DNA from: Bryobacteraceae bacterium
GTDB lineage: Bacteria > Acidobacteriota > Terriglobia > Bryobacterales > Bryobacteraceae
Assembly: GCA_029975915.1 (NCBI GenBank)
Contig: JARKOC010000177.1
Span: forward strand, 1-64,000
Reading direction: 5' to 3'
DNA length: 64,000 nt
In this document: positions 26,774 through 36,993 of the stretch, piece after piece
Layout: the number at the start of each line of letters is the position of its first letter
Position numbering within the stretch: position 1 is the stretch's first letter
Notes under the pieces: generated by a model
Seen by the model: the letters and a program-made list of their open reading frames with translations, nothing else
What the model was told of the DNA's origin: nothing
Database searches by the model: none
Position numbers and translations under genes: made by a program

Positions 26774-26787
26774 CGTCAAACTTGACG
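26774..26787. promoter_or_regulatory. Palindrome CGTCAA-AC-TTGACG
   Basis: Six-base arms around two bases, 20 bases before the -35 box, which itself contains the same TTGACG half-site. The three TTGACG copies (one inverted) could be operator half-sites overlapping the promoter. Confidence 0.4.
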
Positions 26788-26807
26788 CTTCAGGTAATTA
26801 CCCCTGG

Positions 26808-26836
26808 TTGACGTAGATCCGGCGCTGCCATACAAT
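26808..26836 (+). promoter_or_regulatory. Strong sigma-70-type promoter of TonB receptor 2
   Basis: TTGACG (26808-26813), exactly 17 bases, then TACAAT (26831-26836): five of six matches at each box. The expected transcript would carry a leader of about 50 bases ending in AGGAGG before the ATG at 26896. Confidence 0.75.
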
Positions 26837-26895
26837 CACCCCAATGCTGAGTGAGTTGGGTCTTTAGCTTAGACAAACCAAAAGTTAGGAGGATT

Positions 26896-29800
26896 ATGAA
26901 GAGAAAACGTATCGCCATGGCGCTCCTGCTGACCTTGTCGATCAGTTTGCCAGGTCTCGCGCAAGTCGCCACCGGCTCTTTGGCTGGCACCGTGGTGGAT
27001 CCGACTGGTGCGGGAGTCCCTGCCGTGAGGATCGTCGCGACAAACGTGGCTTCCGGAGCCAGAATTGAAACTGTCAGCTCAGAAGCCGGCCTGTATGTGT
27101 TCGCGGCGCTGCCGCCCGCGGTCTACACGATCACCGCCGAAAAGGCCGGATTCAAGAAGCTGACACGAACTGACCTTGAAATCCGCATCGCCCAGCGCGT
27201 TGACATGAACATCACGCTGGAACTCGGCGATGTCCAGCAAACCGTCACCGTCACCGAAGCCGCGCCGCTTCTGGAAACATCAACCGCTGAGCGCGGCAAC
27301 GCGGTTTCCAACACCCTGATGAACAACCTTCCACTGTTCTCGGCTGGTATCCGCAATCCGCGTGCATTCGTCGGGTACATGGCCGGCGTGACCTCGAACA
27401 GCGAGCAGAGCGTGTCGGGTTCCGGCGGTCGCGCACAGGAAGTCCTGATCGACGGCGCCAGCGCTTTGAACGTCGAGTCGAGCGCGGTCTTTAATTTCCC
27501 CTCGGCGGAGATGTTCTCCGAGTTCAAGATGCTTTCGAGCAACTACTCGGCCGAGTTCGGCCGTGTGGGTGGTGGTATTGAAATCTATGTCGCCAAGAGC
27601 GGCACCAACTGGTTCCACGGCGCCGCTTTCCACAATATGCGCCGCGACATCTGGAACGCCAACGCTTGGGCTCGTAACTCGAGTACAAACCCGGCGACAA
27701 GTTTCAGGCCCAAGGAAAGAATCAACGAAACAGGCGGCTCCATCGGCGGCCCGGTCTTTGTCCCGAAAGTTTACGACGGGCGGGACAAGACCTTCTGGTT
27801 CTTCACCTACACGAAGGACCTCCGGCCAGTGACGCCCAGTTTCCCGGTGATGACCGTCCCCACCGCCCTCATGAAGCAGGGCAATTTCACCGAGGCCGGC
27901 GTCCCCATAATCTACGACCCCGCAACCACAGTCGGAACCGACCGGACACCTTTCGCGGGCAATATCATCCCGCAATCCCGCTTCAGCGCGATTTCGAAGA
28001 ACGTGGTTGCTCAGATCCCCGACCCGAACGTCCCTCGTCTCGCGTCAAACTACAACTTCGTCAACACCAGTGCCCGCGACCAGTACATCTGGAGCATGAA
28101 GTTCGATCACGCCTTCTCGCCCACCAACCGCGTGTCCTACTTCTTCAGCAACGAGGTCCAGACGACCAACGACATCGGCGGTTTCAACGGCCTGCTCGGC
28201 AACTCGCTGCTCGGCGGCCAAAAACCTTATAGCCACCGCATCAACCACGACTACAACATCAAGAACAACCTCTTGATGCATACCACCTACGGGTTCTCCA
28301 TCACTCGCCAGACTTGGGATAACCCGCAGCAGAAGGGCGGCGGCAGCAAACTCGGCTTCAAAGGCCTCTCAGGCGACTCCGACGCCACGCCGCGTATCCA
28401 GTTCTCTGGCGCGGCGGGTCTCTCGCCCTACGGCGTCCAGGACGGCAAGGTGGCCAACGGCGCTCAGTTCAACCGGCAGCACTGGATCAGCCAGGGCTAC
28501 ACTCTCATCAGCGGCCGCCACGAAATGAAGTTCGGCTTCAGTTGGCGGCGTTTCGAAACCCTCGGCCAGGACCTCGCCGGCACCAACGGCCGCTACGTCT
28601 TTAATCGCGCGACTACAGCCCTGCCCACCGCGCTCACCAGCACGGGCCACGAGTTCGCCAGCATGTTGCTGGGTACTGCCGATGTGGCTTCGCAGGTCGT
28701 CCCTCCTGTCCTGTTCGACACCACCATCTACTACGACACCGCCGGCTACTTCCAGGACAACTGGCGCGTCAACTCCAAACTGACGCTGAACCTCGGCATT
28801 CGGTATGAAGTTCCGATCGGCTGGCACGTGCCGGGTGGCAACGGTTACTCGCACGTTGACATCAAGGTCCCCAACCCAGGCGCCGGCGGACGTCCGGGCG
28901 CCCTGGTGTTCTCCGGTAACGGCCCCGGCCGTAATGGCATGAAGCGGTTCTATCCAACCGACTGGTCTGCCATCGGACCCCGCATGGGCTTTTCCTATCA
29001 ACTCTTCTCGAAGACCGTCATCCGCGGCGGCTATGCCATTTACTACCAGGGCCTGTCCAGTGGCGGTTGCGGCTGCCGTTTCGGATTCGCCGGCACCAAC
29101 GATCTCCAGAGCGACGGCATCAACCCCGTCCTCAACTGGGAAAACGGCATCCCGCTGGCCCCCGGCTACCGGCCCCCGCCGATCATCGACCCAACCTACG
29201 TCAACTATCAAAGCGTCCAGTACCAGGGCCCGACCGCCGGCCAGCCCGGACGGATCAAGAACTGGAGCCTCAACATCCAGCATGAGTTCAAGAACTGGCT
29301 TGTGGACATCGCCTACCAGGGCAACCGCGGGACCCGCCTGAACTCGACCATGGATCTGAACCAGTTGCCCACAAGCATGTTGCGCAATGGCTCGCTTCTC
29401 GGCCGGCGGATCGACTCGCCTGAAGCGGCTGCTGCCGGTTTCAAGAAACCCTACGACAGCTTCCCGGGCAACCTCAGCGTCGCCCAGTCGCTGCGGGCGT
29501 TCCCTCAGTACCTCACTGTCGCCAGCCTGTTCGCCGGCTACGGCACGAGTTGGTACGACGCAATGCAGTTGAAGGTCGAGCGCCGTTTCGGCTCATTCCA
29601 ACTCATGTCGAACTACACCTGGTCCAAGAGCCTCTCGTACGGCCACTACCGCCAGGTCTTCAACCAGATCGGCAGCCCCGGCTCGCCGCAGGATTACAAC
29701 AACGTGAAGGATGCCAAGAGCTACATGCACTTCGACATCCCGCACGTCTTCAACATCCTGCTCTCTTATGACCTGCCGTTCGGCAAGGGCAAGCGCTTCC

Positions 29801-30327
29801 TCGGCTCCGCCAACCCGGTCCTCAACGCCTTCGTGGGCGGCTGGACCATCGCCAGCGCCGATGTCTACCGGAAGGGCACTCTGGCACAGATCCTCACGCC
29901 CGGCAACCCCCTCGGCAACGGAGTCCTGTTCGCCCCGTTAACCAAGGCCAATCCTGGCACCGGGCCCGTCCGGACCGGCATCGACCGCACGACGCTCGAT
30001 CCCAACAATCCGAGCACCCGCTGGCTGAATGCCGCGGCGTTTACCGCAGCGCCTCAGTACACCCTCGGCACGGCGGCCTTCTACCATAACGATTTCCGCC
30101 AACCGGCCGTCTTCACCGAAAACATCTCCGTTGTGAAGCGGACCACCCTCTTTGTGAACGACAAGAACCCGATCGTTCTCGTCTACCGCGCCGACGCCTT
30201 CAATGCGTTTAACCGCACCAACTTCGGCGGCGTCGTTACCACCATTGGCAACGCCAACTTCGGCCGCCCGACCGGCGCTCAGAACGGACCAAGAGCCATC
30301 ACCATGGGCTTGAGGCTCGAGTTCTAG
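26896..30327 (+). CDS. TonB-dependent receptor, Oar-like, with carboxypeptidase-regulatory N-terminal domain
   Basis: 1143 residues. The ATG at 26896 is chosen because AGGAGG lies 3 bases upstream. Signal peptide (KRIAMALLLTLSISLPGLAQ), carboxypeptidase-regulatory-like domain (about 25-110; GTVVDPTGAGVPAVRI), plug (about 115-250; YVAKSGTNWFHGAAFH) and barrel ending ITMGLRLEF. An unusual cysteine pair occurs in the barrel (SGGCGCRFGFAG). The gene is followed by an intrinsic terminator and then a sugar symporter and galactokinase, so a galactose-containing ligand is plausible though not demonstrated. The barrel sequence differs considerably from receptor 1, implying a different ligand. Confidence 0.93.
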   Translation: MKRKRIAMALLLTLSISLPGLAQVATGSLAGTVVDPTGAGVPAVRIVATNVASGARIETVSSEAGLYVFAALPPAVYTITAEKAGFKKLTRTDLEIRIAQRVDMNITLELGDVQQTVTVTEAAPLLETSTAERGNAVSNTLMNNLPLFSAGIRNPRAFVGYMAGVTSNSEQSVSGSGGRAQEVLIDGASALNVESSAVFNFPSAEMFSEFKMLSSNYSAEFGRVGGGIEIYVAKSGTNWFHGAAFHNMRRDIWNANAWARNSSTNPATSFRPKERINETGGSIGGPVFVPKVYDGRDKTFWFFTYTKDLRPVTPSFPVMTVPTALMKQGNFTEAGVPIIYDPATTVGTDRTPFAGNIIPQSRFSAISKNVVAQIPDPNVPRLASNYNFVNTSARDQYIWSMKFDHAFSPTNRVSYFFSNEVQTTNDIGGFNGLLGNSLLGGQKPYSHRINHDYNIKNNLLMHTTYGFSITRQTWDNPQQKGGGSKLGFKGLSGDSDATPRIQFSGAAGLSPYGVQDGKVANGAQFNRQHWISQGYTLISGRHEMKFGFSWRRFETLGQDLAGTNGRYVFNRATTALPTALTSTGHEFASMLLGTADVASQVVPPVLFDTTIYYDTAGYFQDNWRVNSKLTLNLGIRYEVPIGWHVPGGNGYSHVDIKVPNPGAGGRPGALVFSGNGPGRNGMKRFYPTDWSAIGPRMGFSYQLFSKTVIRGGYAIYYQGLSSGGCGCRFGFAGTNDLQSDGINPVLNWENGIPLAPGYRPPPIIDPTYVNYQSVQYQGPTAGQPGRIKNWSLNIQHEFKNWLVDIAYQGNRGTRLNSTMDLNQLPTSMLRNGSLLGRRIDSPEAAAAGFKKPYDSFPGNLSVAQSLRAFPQYLTVASLFAGYGTSWYDAMQLKVERRFGSFQLMSNYTWSKSLSYGHYRQVFNQIGSPGSPQDYNNVKDAKSYMHFDIPHVFNILLSYDLPFGKGKRFLGSANPVLNAFVGGWTIASADVYRKGTLAQILTPGNPLGNGVLFAPLTKANPGTGPVRTGIDRTTLDPNNPSTRWLNAAAFTAAPQYTLGTAAFYHNDFRQPAVFTENISVVKRTTLFVNDKNPIVLVYRADAFNAFNRTNFGGVVTTIGNANFGRPTGAQNGPRAITMGLRLEF

Positions 30328-30350
30328 CTCCAGCCGGATCACTGTCACCA

Positions 30351-30382
30351 AGGGCCCGGGGCTCACCGCTCCGGGCCTTTTT
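30351..30382 (+). terminator. Intrinsic terminator after TonB receptor 2
   Basis: GGCCCGG (30353-30359) pairs with CCGGGCC (30371-30377), extended by a G-T and an A-T pair, and is followed directly by five T. This is the clearest rho-independent terminator in the window. Confidence 0.85.
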
Positions 30383-30437
30383 GTCGGTCTGCTCAGGGCA
30401 GTTGTGATATACCAAAGAATTCGCAGGCCGCAATCTC

Positions 30438-32084
<1,647 letters not shown>

Positions 32085-32091
32085 GGACCCT

Positions 32092-32271
32092 ATGCTAGAC
32101 CTGCGAAAACCCGCCGGACTGTTCTTCCTCATTCTTGGCGTCCTGCTCGCCGGCTACGGCGCAGCCGTTGACGCCAAGGCGCCCTTGCTCGAGATGAACC
32201 TGAACCTTTACTTTGGTGTTTTCTCCATCTTTTTCGGAGGCGTCTTCCTTTGGCTGAGCAGAAAAGCGTAA
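32092..32271 (+). CDS. 59-residue two-helix membrane protein
   Basis: A short open frame beginning MLDLRKPAGLFFLILGVLLA and ending VFLWLSRKA, with two hydrophobic helices joined by a loop (GAAVDAKAPLLEMNLNLYFG). It sits 7 bases after the symporter stop, and the galactokinase TTG start lies inside its last codons (22-base overlap), so the three genes form one tight operon. Frame, position and hydrophobic pattern argue for a real gene. It may be a small accessory subunit of the symporter. Confidence 0.7.
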   Translation: MLDLRKPAGLFFLILGVLLAGYGAAVDAKAPLLEMNLNLYFGVFSIFFGGVFLWLSRKA

Positions 32272-33353
32272 AGACCTGGCGCGCACCCGGCCGGGTGAAC
32301 ATCATCGGCGAACATACCGACTACAACGACGGCTTCGTCATGCCCATCGCTATCCAGCTTGGGTGCACGGTCAAGGCCACGCCCATCAGCGAGCCCGCGA
32401 TCGAGGCCGTCTCGAAACAACTCGACGGCGTCCACCGTTGGGCCATCGAAGCCATCCCCTCGCTACAGCCCTCCAAATCTTGGGGCGACTACGTCGCTGG
32501 AGTGGCAAAAGAACTCCTTGTGGCCGGCTACGATCTTCGGCCCATGCGTCTGGAGATCGACGCGACGGTGCCCACCGGCAGCGGTCTCAGTTCATCGGCC
32601 GCCCTGGAGGTTTCCTCAGCGCTGGCGTTGCTCGACGGCCGGCCAATCGACAAACTGGAACTCGCGCGGCTGTGCCAGCGCGCCGAGCGCAACCACGCCG
32701 GCATGCCCTGCGGCATCATGGACCAATACGCCTCGGTCTTCGGCGAAGAGCACGCCGCCATTCTGCTTGACTGCCGTTCGCAGACCCACCGCCGCGTCCC
32801 CCTGTCCGGTTCAGTGGAGATGGTCGCCGTCAACACAATGGTCAAGCATGAGCTTGGATCGTCGGCCTACCGTACCCGCGTCGCTGAATGCGCTGAAGCT
32901 TTGTCGCACTTCCCCGGCAAGTCTGCCTTGCGCGATGTCACTCTCGGCGACCTCGAACGTGAAGCCTCCAAGATAGCCGAAACTCCGCTGGCGCGCGCCC
33001 GCCACGTCGTGCTGGAGGACTTCCGCGTTGAACAATTCCTGGAGGCCGCCCAGTCCGAGGATCTGGCGCTTATGGGCAAGCTCCTTGTGGAAAGCCACCG
33101 CTCGCTCCAGCACGACTACCAGGTGAGTTGTGAGGAACTCGACTTCCTCGTCGATACCGCGCTCACGATTCCTGGAGTCCATGGCGCCCGCATGACCGGT
33201 GGCGGCTTCGGCGGATGCACCGTCAACATGGTGGACAAAGAAGCCATCCCGGATTTCGCCGCCGCCATCACGGAGCGTTACAAGCAGCGCTACAACTTGA
33301 CGCCCACCGTCATCCGCTGCGTCCCTTCAGCCGGCGCCGGGCCTGTGCAGTAG
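32250..33353 (+). CDS. galK: Galactokinase
   Basis: 367 residues of the GHMP kinase family. The galactokinase signature GRVNIIGEHTDYNDGFVMP is near the N-terminus, the ATP-binding PTGSGLSSSAALEVSSAL is at about 110, and the C-terminal MTGGGFGGCTVNMV completes the three family motifs. It phosphorylates galactose at C1 as the first step of the Leloir pathway. The start is inferred to be TTG at 32250, because GGAGG lies 9 bases upstream and no ATG fits before the signature. The other Leloir genes are not nearby. It is co-transcribed with the symporter and the small membrane protein. Confidence 0.95.
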   Translation: MAEQKSVKTWRAPGRVNIIGEHTDYNDGFVMPIAIQLGCTVKATPISEPAIEAVSKQLDGVHRWAIEAIPSLQPSKSWGDYVAGVAKELLVAGYDLRPMRLEIDATVPTGSGLSSSAALEVSSALALLDGRPIDKLELARLCQRAERNHAGMPCGIMDQYASVFGEEHAAILLDCRSQTHRRVPLSGSVEMVAVNTMVKHELGSSAYRTRVAECAEALSHFPGKSALRDVTLGDLEREASKIAETPLARARHVVLEDFRVEQFLEAAQSEDLALMGKLLVESHRSLQHDYQVSCEELDFLVDTALTIPGVHGARMTGGGFGGCTVNMVDKEAIPDFAAAITERYKQRYNLTPTVIRCVPSAGAGPVQ

Positions 33354-33380
33354 GACAAACCCGATGGAATGAAGGCGAGC

Positions 33381-33398
33381 CGCCACCCGGAGGTGGCG
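33381..33398. terminator. Hairpin between convergent galK and carD
   Basis: CGCCACC-CGGA-GGTGGCG is a perfect 7-bp stem with a four-base loop, placed 27 bases after galK and 20 bases before the carD stop. It lacks a T run on either strand. Confidence 0.4.
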
Positions 33399-33417
33399 CT
33401 GCGCCATCTTAAAGCCT

Positions 33418-33927
33418 TTACAGCGGTTCTGGGAATTTCAGGCTGGCCTTCCTCAGCGCCTTGTCCAGCATGTCGATAGCCACTGGTTCGGCCAATCCGC
33501 GTGACGTTGCAAGTTCGCTGAGGATCATGATCCGCGCCCGGTCCAGCATCTTCTTCTCGCGGAACGAAAGAGGCTTCTGCGCCTGGATCTGGAGGAGGCA
33601 TTTAAGAACCTCGGCGACCTCCTGCAAGCTGCCATGCTGCATCTTGACCGAATTCTCCTTGAACCGGTCCTTCCAGTCATGGCAGGACTTGCACTCACCC
33701 TCGGAAAGGAAGGTGAGCATTCGCGTGATCTCGCCGTTTCTCGTCACTTTCCGCAGACCGACCTGGTTTACGTGCGAGAACGGAACCATCACGGTCAAGC
33801 AATTATAGGAAAGACGAAGGAGGTAAAACCGTTCCGCCTGGGTGCCAAAGGAACGGGAACTGATGTTCTCTATGGTGCCTACTCCATGATTCGGGTAGAC
33901 CACCTTCTCACCGACCTGGAAGGTCAT
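33418..33927 (-). CDS. carD: CarD-family transcription regulator
   Basis: 169 residues. The N-terminal RNA-polymerase-interacting domain is seen in FQVGEKVVYPNHGVGTIENI and continues to about residue 65; the C-terminal helical domain (about 75-165) is the DNA-binding part of the CarD/CdnL family. Such proteins bind the polymerase beta subunit and stabilise open promoter complexes. A candidate promoter with a short inverted repeat at the expected transcription start lies upstream, which would allow autoregulation. A CKSCHDW dithiol-like motif (about residue 80) is not part of the family core. Confidence 0.92.
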   Translation of the reverse strand: MTFQVGEKVVYPNHGVGTIENISSRSFGTQAERFYLLRLSYNCLTVMVPFSHVNQVGLRKVTRNGEITRMLTFLSEGECKSCHDWKDRFKENSVKMQHGSLQEVAEVLKCLLQIQAQKPLSFREKKMLDRARIMILSELATSRGLAEPVAIDMLDKALRKASLKFPEPL

Positions 33928-33967
33928 GCGCGGACCTCGCTGACACTTAACAGAAGTTCTACACAGC

Positions 33968-34018
33968 TCTACATGAGAGTAGAAACCAAATGTAACGCCA
34001 ACTGCGCCTCCGAGTCAA
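33968..34018 (-). promoter_or_regulatory. Candidate carD promoter with inverted repeat at the start site
   Basis: On the minus strand TTGACT (34018-34013) is followed after 18 bases by TACATT (33994-33989). The inverted repeat TCTAC/GTAGA (33968-33983) falls where transcription should begin. The long leader up to the ATG at 33927 has no gene. The remaining bases up to 34173 hold nothing recognisable. Confidence 0.45.
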
Positions 34019-34173
34019 TACAAAAGCAGCCAACCCGCTTGTTTGTGCGCATTTATAAGAATTAACATTTCAGTGCAGGAAGCGCGATACTTGCCGGAAG
34101 AAGACTCAGAAGTCCCATTCTCAACCGCTATACACTTGCCGCCAGTGGCATCCGTGGAAAGGCCCTTATCCAG

Positions 34174-35037
34174 TTAAGATGAACCAGAACTCCGCCCAAC
34201 GAAACGCCGGACGTAGGCAAGATTACGCCGCATGTCAGCAGGTATATCTTTAGATGGATTTGTGGTCTCAAGATTCGCCCACCCACCGAATCCAAGATCG
34301 AGAATGAGTCTCAGCAGCCGGTCCCACGGCACTCTGCCTTCACCAAGATAGCCGTCGTTATCCTTGATGTGGAACTGGCAGATCCGCGATGCGCCCAACT
34401 CCGGGATCTCCTGAAAGGGATCGTGATGCCACCGGATGGCATTCTGGGGATCATAGTAGACTTTCAGATGCCCGCTCCCCACCCGATCCATGATCCGAAG
34501 ATTCTCCATGGCCGACAGGGTGTTTTCGAGGCCAAGGACCACCCCGGCTCGCTCGGCTTCCTTGATAACCTCCTTGATTGCGGATGCGGTCGAGTCCATA
34601 AGCGCCGGAGTCTTGATCTCGCAATCGAAAAACGCCGGCATCAGCAATACCTTCGACCCCAGTTCCCGGCTCAACCGGATGCCGTCGCTGAGCCACTTCA
34701 CGCCCTGCCGGTCGTTCATCAGACAGTTTTTGTGCAGCGCATCCACGCAAGTCCCGGCCACTGCAATCTTGTGCTTGCCCAGGGCTTCCCTGTAAGCAGC
34801 GATGGTTTCCGGTTTGTCGGCTGGCAGGCGCGTTTCGTCCGGTCTGGGACGGCCGAAACTGATTTCGACTCCCTCAAAGCCAATCGAAGCCGCCATGGCG
34901 ACCGACTCAGGATTGGCGCCCTTGCCGAGGTTCCAGTCCGTGACGCCGATCTTCAGCTTGCTTTTCGCGCCCAACGCAGGCAACAATGCCAGCCCTCCCA
35001 GAACGGCGCGTCTCGTGAATCCGGTCGACTCAGTCAA
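34174..35037 (-). CDS. Tat-exported sugar phosphate isomerase/epimerase-like TIM barrel
   Basis: 287 residues. A twin-arginine signal (FTRRAVLGGLALLPALGA) precedes an AP-endonuclease-2/xylose-isomerase-like barrel with GFEGVEISFG, VLGLENTLSAM, VYYDPQNAIRWHHDPF and ICQFHIKDND, which contain the Glu, Asp and His metal ligands of the fold. The start is TTG at 35037 with GGAGGAG 7 bases upstream. Enzymes of this fold isomerise or epimerise sugars, or act on keto-sugar intermediates; Tat export fits folding around a metal in the cytoplasm. It lies 14 bases after the gene for the other Tat-type protein, in one operon. Confidence 0.85.
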   Translation of the reverse strand: MTESTGFTRRAVLGGLALLPALGAKSKLKIGVTDWNLGKGANPESVAMAASIGFEGVEISFGRPRPDETRLPADKPETIAAYREALGKHKIAVAGTCVDALHKNCLMNDRQGVKWLSDGIRLSRELGSKVLLMPAFFDCEIKTPALMDSTASAIKEVIKEAERAGVVLGLENTLSAMENLRIMDRVGSGHLKVYYDPQNAIRWHHDPFQEIPELGASRICQFHIKDNDGYLGEGRVPWDRLLRLILDLGFGGWANLETTNPSKDIPADMRRNLAYVRRFVGRSSGSS

Positions 35038-35051
35038 CTTTGTTCTCCTCC

Positions 35052-36932
35052 TCAGGACAGTTTATTGTCGCTCAGCCTCGGCGCCGGTGGCGGCGAGCCA
35101 TCGATCGATGACTCGAAGAGTCCAGCCAATCGATCGACCGGACCCGGCGCGGTGGCTGCGGCAAGGCCAAGCCGCCCCGCCGGCGTCTTCCAGTCCAAAC
35201 GAACTCTCCCGCCCCTGGAGACGCAACCAAACGAACTAGATTCACCTATTTGGGTGAATGTTGAGTCGCCGGGTCCGGCCAATTCCAGGGTAAAGGCCAG
35301 CCACGCCTCTGTTGTACTTTTCCACACCACCAGCTTCTTGCCTTCTGGAGGAAGCAGGTCGACGGTAACAACCAGGCTTTGTTTTCCGCGAGTTAGCGTG
35401 ATCCTAGGTTCGTTTGGTCGAAATTTGCCAGCCCTGATCCCGAGCCGCGCCTGAATGGTCGAGGCCGTCAGGCTCACCATTCTTTTACTTTCCGCACAGG
35501 CGAAACCATCCGGTAGTGACTCGAAGTCAAACTCCACAAACAGCCTCCCGCACTCGAACCGGCCATTCTTGACCATGTCGAGCGAGATGTGGCGATCGCC
35601 TCCTGGATCACGAAAATTGATCACGCCGGCAAGATAACCCTTCTCCTGGACTGACCAAAGCATGGCCGAAGAGAAATCGTAGCCGTCCTTGATGACACGG
35701 ACGGTGAGGCTCGACGCCGGACGGGACCGGTCGCCAAAGAAGGCCAGGATGGGCCGCCGCTGGTTCCAGAAATCGCCCCGGTTCACCGAGCCAAGTGAAA
35801 AGGCGGTGTCCACCCAGCAGACGCCAACTGTTGGCGGCAGGCCATCGCGAGCGGGCTGGTACAGCTCCCTGTGCTGACGTGGCTTGCCGGGTTGGAGGAA
35901 CCGAGGGCTGATCGATTCGGGACAGCGCAAGTCGTGGATGGCGGTTTCGGCGTCGCCGCCCTGGGCGGCATCGGCAGGCCCAGCCAACCCCAGCCGGCCG
36001 CCGAGCGCCTTTTCGAGCCAAAGGGGGCGGCCGAGATCGGTGGAGTAGCAACGGCTCATGGGGCCGGCGAATTGGCCTCGCGCCGCATCCCAATGCGAAG
36101 CCAGATGCAGCCAGAGCCGATCTTCCACCTGAGCCGCCCTGCGGCGTGCCTCCTCGTCCTTGACGTACATGCGGATGCGGGTGAGATTCACCAGCGTGAC
36201 CCGGGCGTAGGTTGGGCTGTTGTACTCGTCGAAGCTGCCGCTTTCGTCGATGGTTTGGCACAGGCGGACCATCCGTTCGCGGGAATACTGCTGGACCTCC
36301 GCGTCGCCCAGCAGCTCTCCGGCAGCCAAAGTGACGAAACTGCCTTGGACGGCGATATTGGTATAGCGCATCGAAACGTTGCGCCGGATGATCGACTTGG
36401 CGCAATGGCCGATTGACTCCTTCATTCGCAATCGCAGGTCTGGAGGGAGACTTGCGCCGTGCCTCATCTCGATCAGCAGCAGGGTGGCGCCGTTGAAGTC
36501 GGCCCAGTTCCAGTCGGCCGGGTCCATCTTGGGCGGAGGCTCCTCCATGTACCAACCCCAGATGCCGTACCATTTGCTCGACGGGTCGCGGTCCTGCAGT
36601 TCGAGGACGCGGCTGATGGTGGCTTGGGCCCGTTCGACTCGTTCTTTTCCCCCGGCCTCAAGCAGATAGAGCGCATATTCAAGCGACTCCCGTGTGGGAT
36701 GAACGCGGCAATTATGAAGCTTCGTGTGATATCGGTAGCCCGGCCCAAGCAACCGCGTGACCATCCGTTCAGCCGTGTCGTATCGAAGATCCTCGATCTT
36801 CAGCGCGCCGTTGATCAACTGTTTGTCCCAGGCCGCGAGCCACTTTCCCGGGACATTGTCACGGGTGGAGGGAGTACAAGCAGCCGAACCCAGCAACGGG
36901 AGAGCGGCGATGCTGCGTCTGGTGAAGTCCAT
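35052..36932 (-). CDS. Tat-exported alpha/alpha-toroid-like protein, possibly a polysaccharide-degrading enzyme
   Basis: 626 residues. The N-terminus FTRRSIAALPLLGSAACTPS has a twin-arginine-like motif and could also act as a lipobox (SAAC). Residues about 30-330 are helix-rich with aromatic motifs (SSKWYGIWGWYMEEPPPKMD, MRYTNIAVQGSFV, FDEYNSPTYARVTL), and the last 280 are beta-rich. This two-part plan is that of heparinase/alginate-lyase-like enzymes, but I cannot name a family or catalytic residues. It is the first gene of the pair with the Tat-exported epimerase-like protein, which could process its product. Confidence 0.6.
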   Translation of the reverse strand: MDFTRRSIAALPLLGSAACTPSTRDNVPGKWLAAWDKQLINGALKIEDLRYDTAERMVTRLLGPGYRYHTKLHNCRVHPTRESLEYALYLLEAGGKERVERAQATISRVLELQDRDPSSKWYGIWGWYMEEPPPKMDPADWNWADFNGATLLLIEMRHGASLPPDLRLRMKESIGHCAKSIIRRNVSMRYTNIAVQGSFVTLAAGELLGDAEVQQYSRERMVRLCQTIDESGSFDEYNSPTYARVTLVNLTRIRMYVKDEEARRRAAQVEDRLWLHLASHWDAARGQFAGPMSRCYSTDLGRPLWLEKALGGRLGLAGPADAAQGGDAETAIHDLRCPESISPRFLQPGKPRQHRELYQPARDGLPPTVGVCWVDTAFSLGSVNRGDFWNQRRPILAFFGDRSRPASSLTVRVIKDGYDFSSAMLWSVQEKGYLAGVINFRDPGGDRHISLDMVKNGRFECGRLFVEFDFESLPDGFACAESKRMVSLTASTIQARLGIRAGKFRPNEPRITLTRGKQSLVVTVDLLPPEGKKLVVWKSTTEAWLAFTLELAGPGDSTFTQIGESSSFGCVSRGGRVRLDWKTPAGRLGLAAATAPGPVDRLAGLFESSIDGSPPPAPRLSDNKLS

Positions 36933-36993
36933 GGAACGCTATTCCGCGCCCGGACAGACGCCCAGGCACGTCTATCTTATGCGATCCATGAGT

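Larger units (their letters stand above)
26521..26895. other. 375-base control region before TonB receptor 2
   Basis: No gene is seen. The stretch contains a G/C hairpin after the phosphatase gene, two palindromes and a strong promoter, each listed separately. Local base composition between 26580 and 26770 is more A/T-rich than the flanking genes. Confidence 0.6.
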
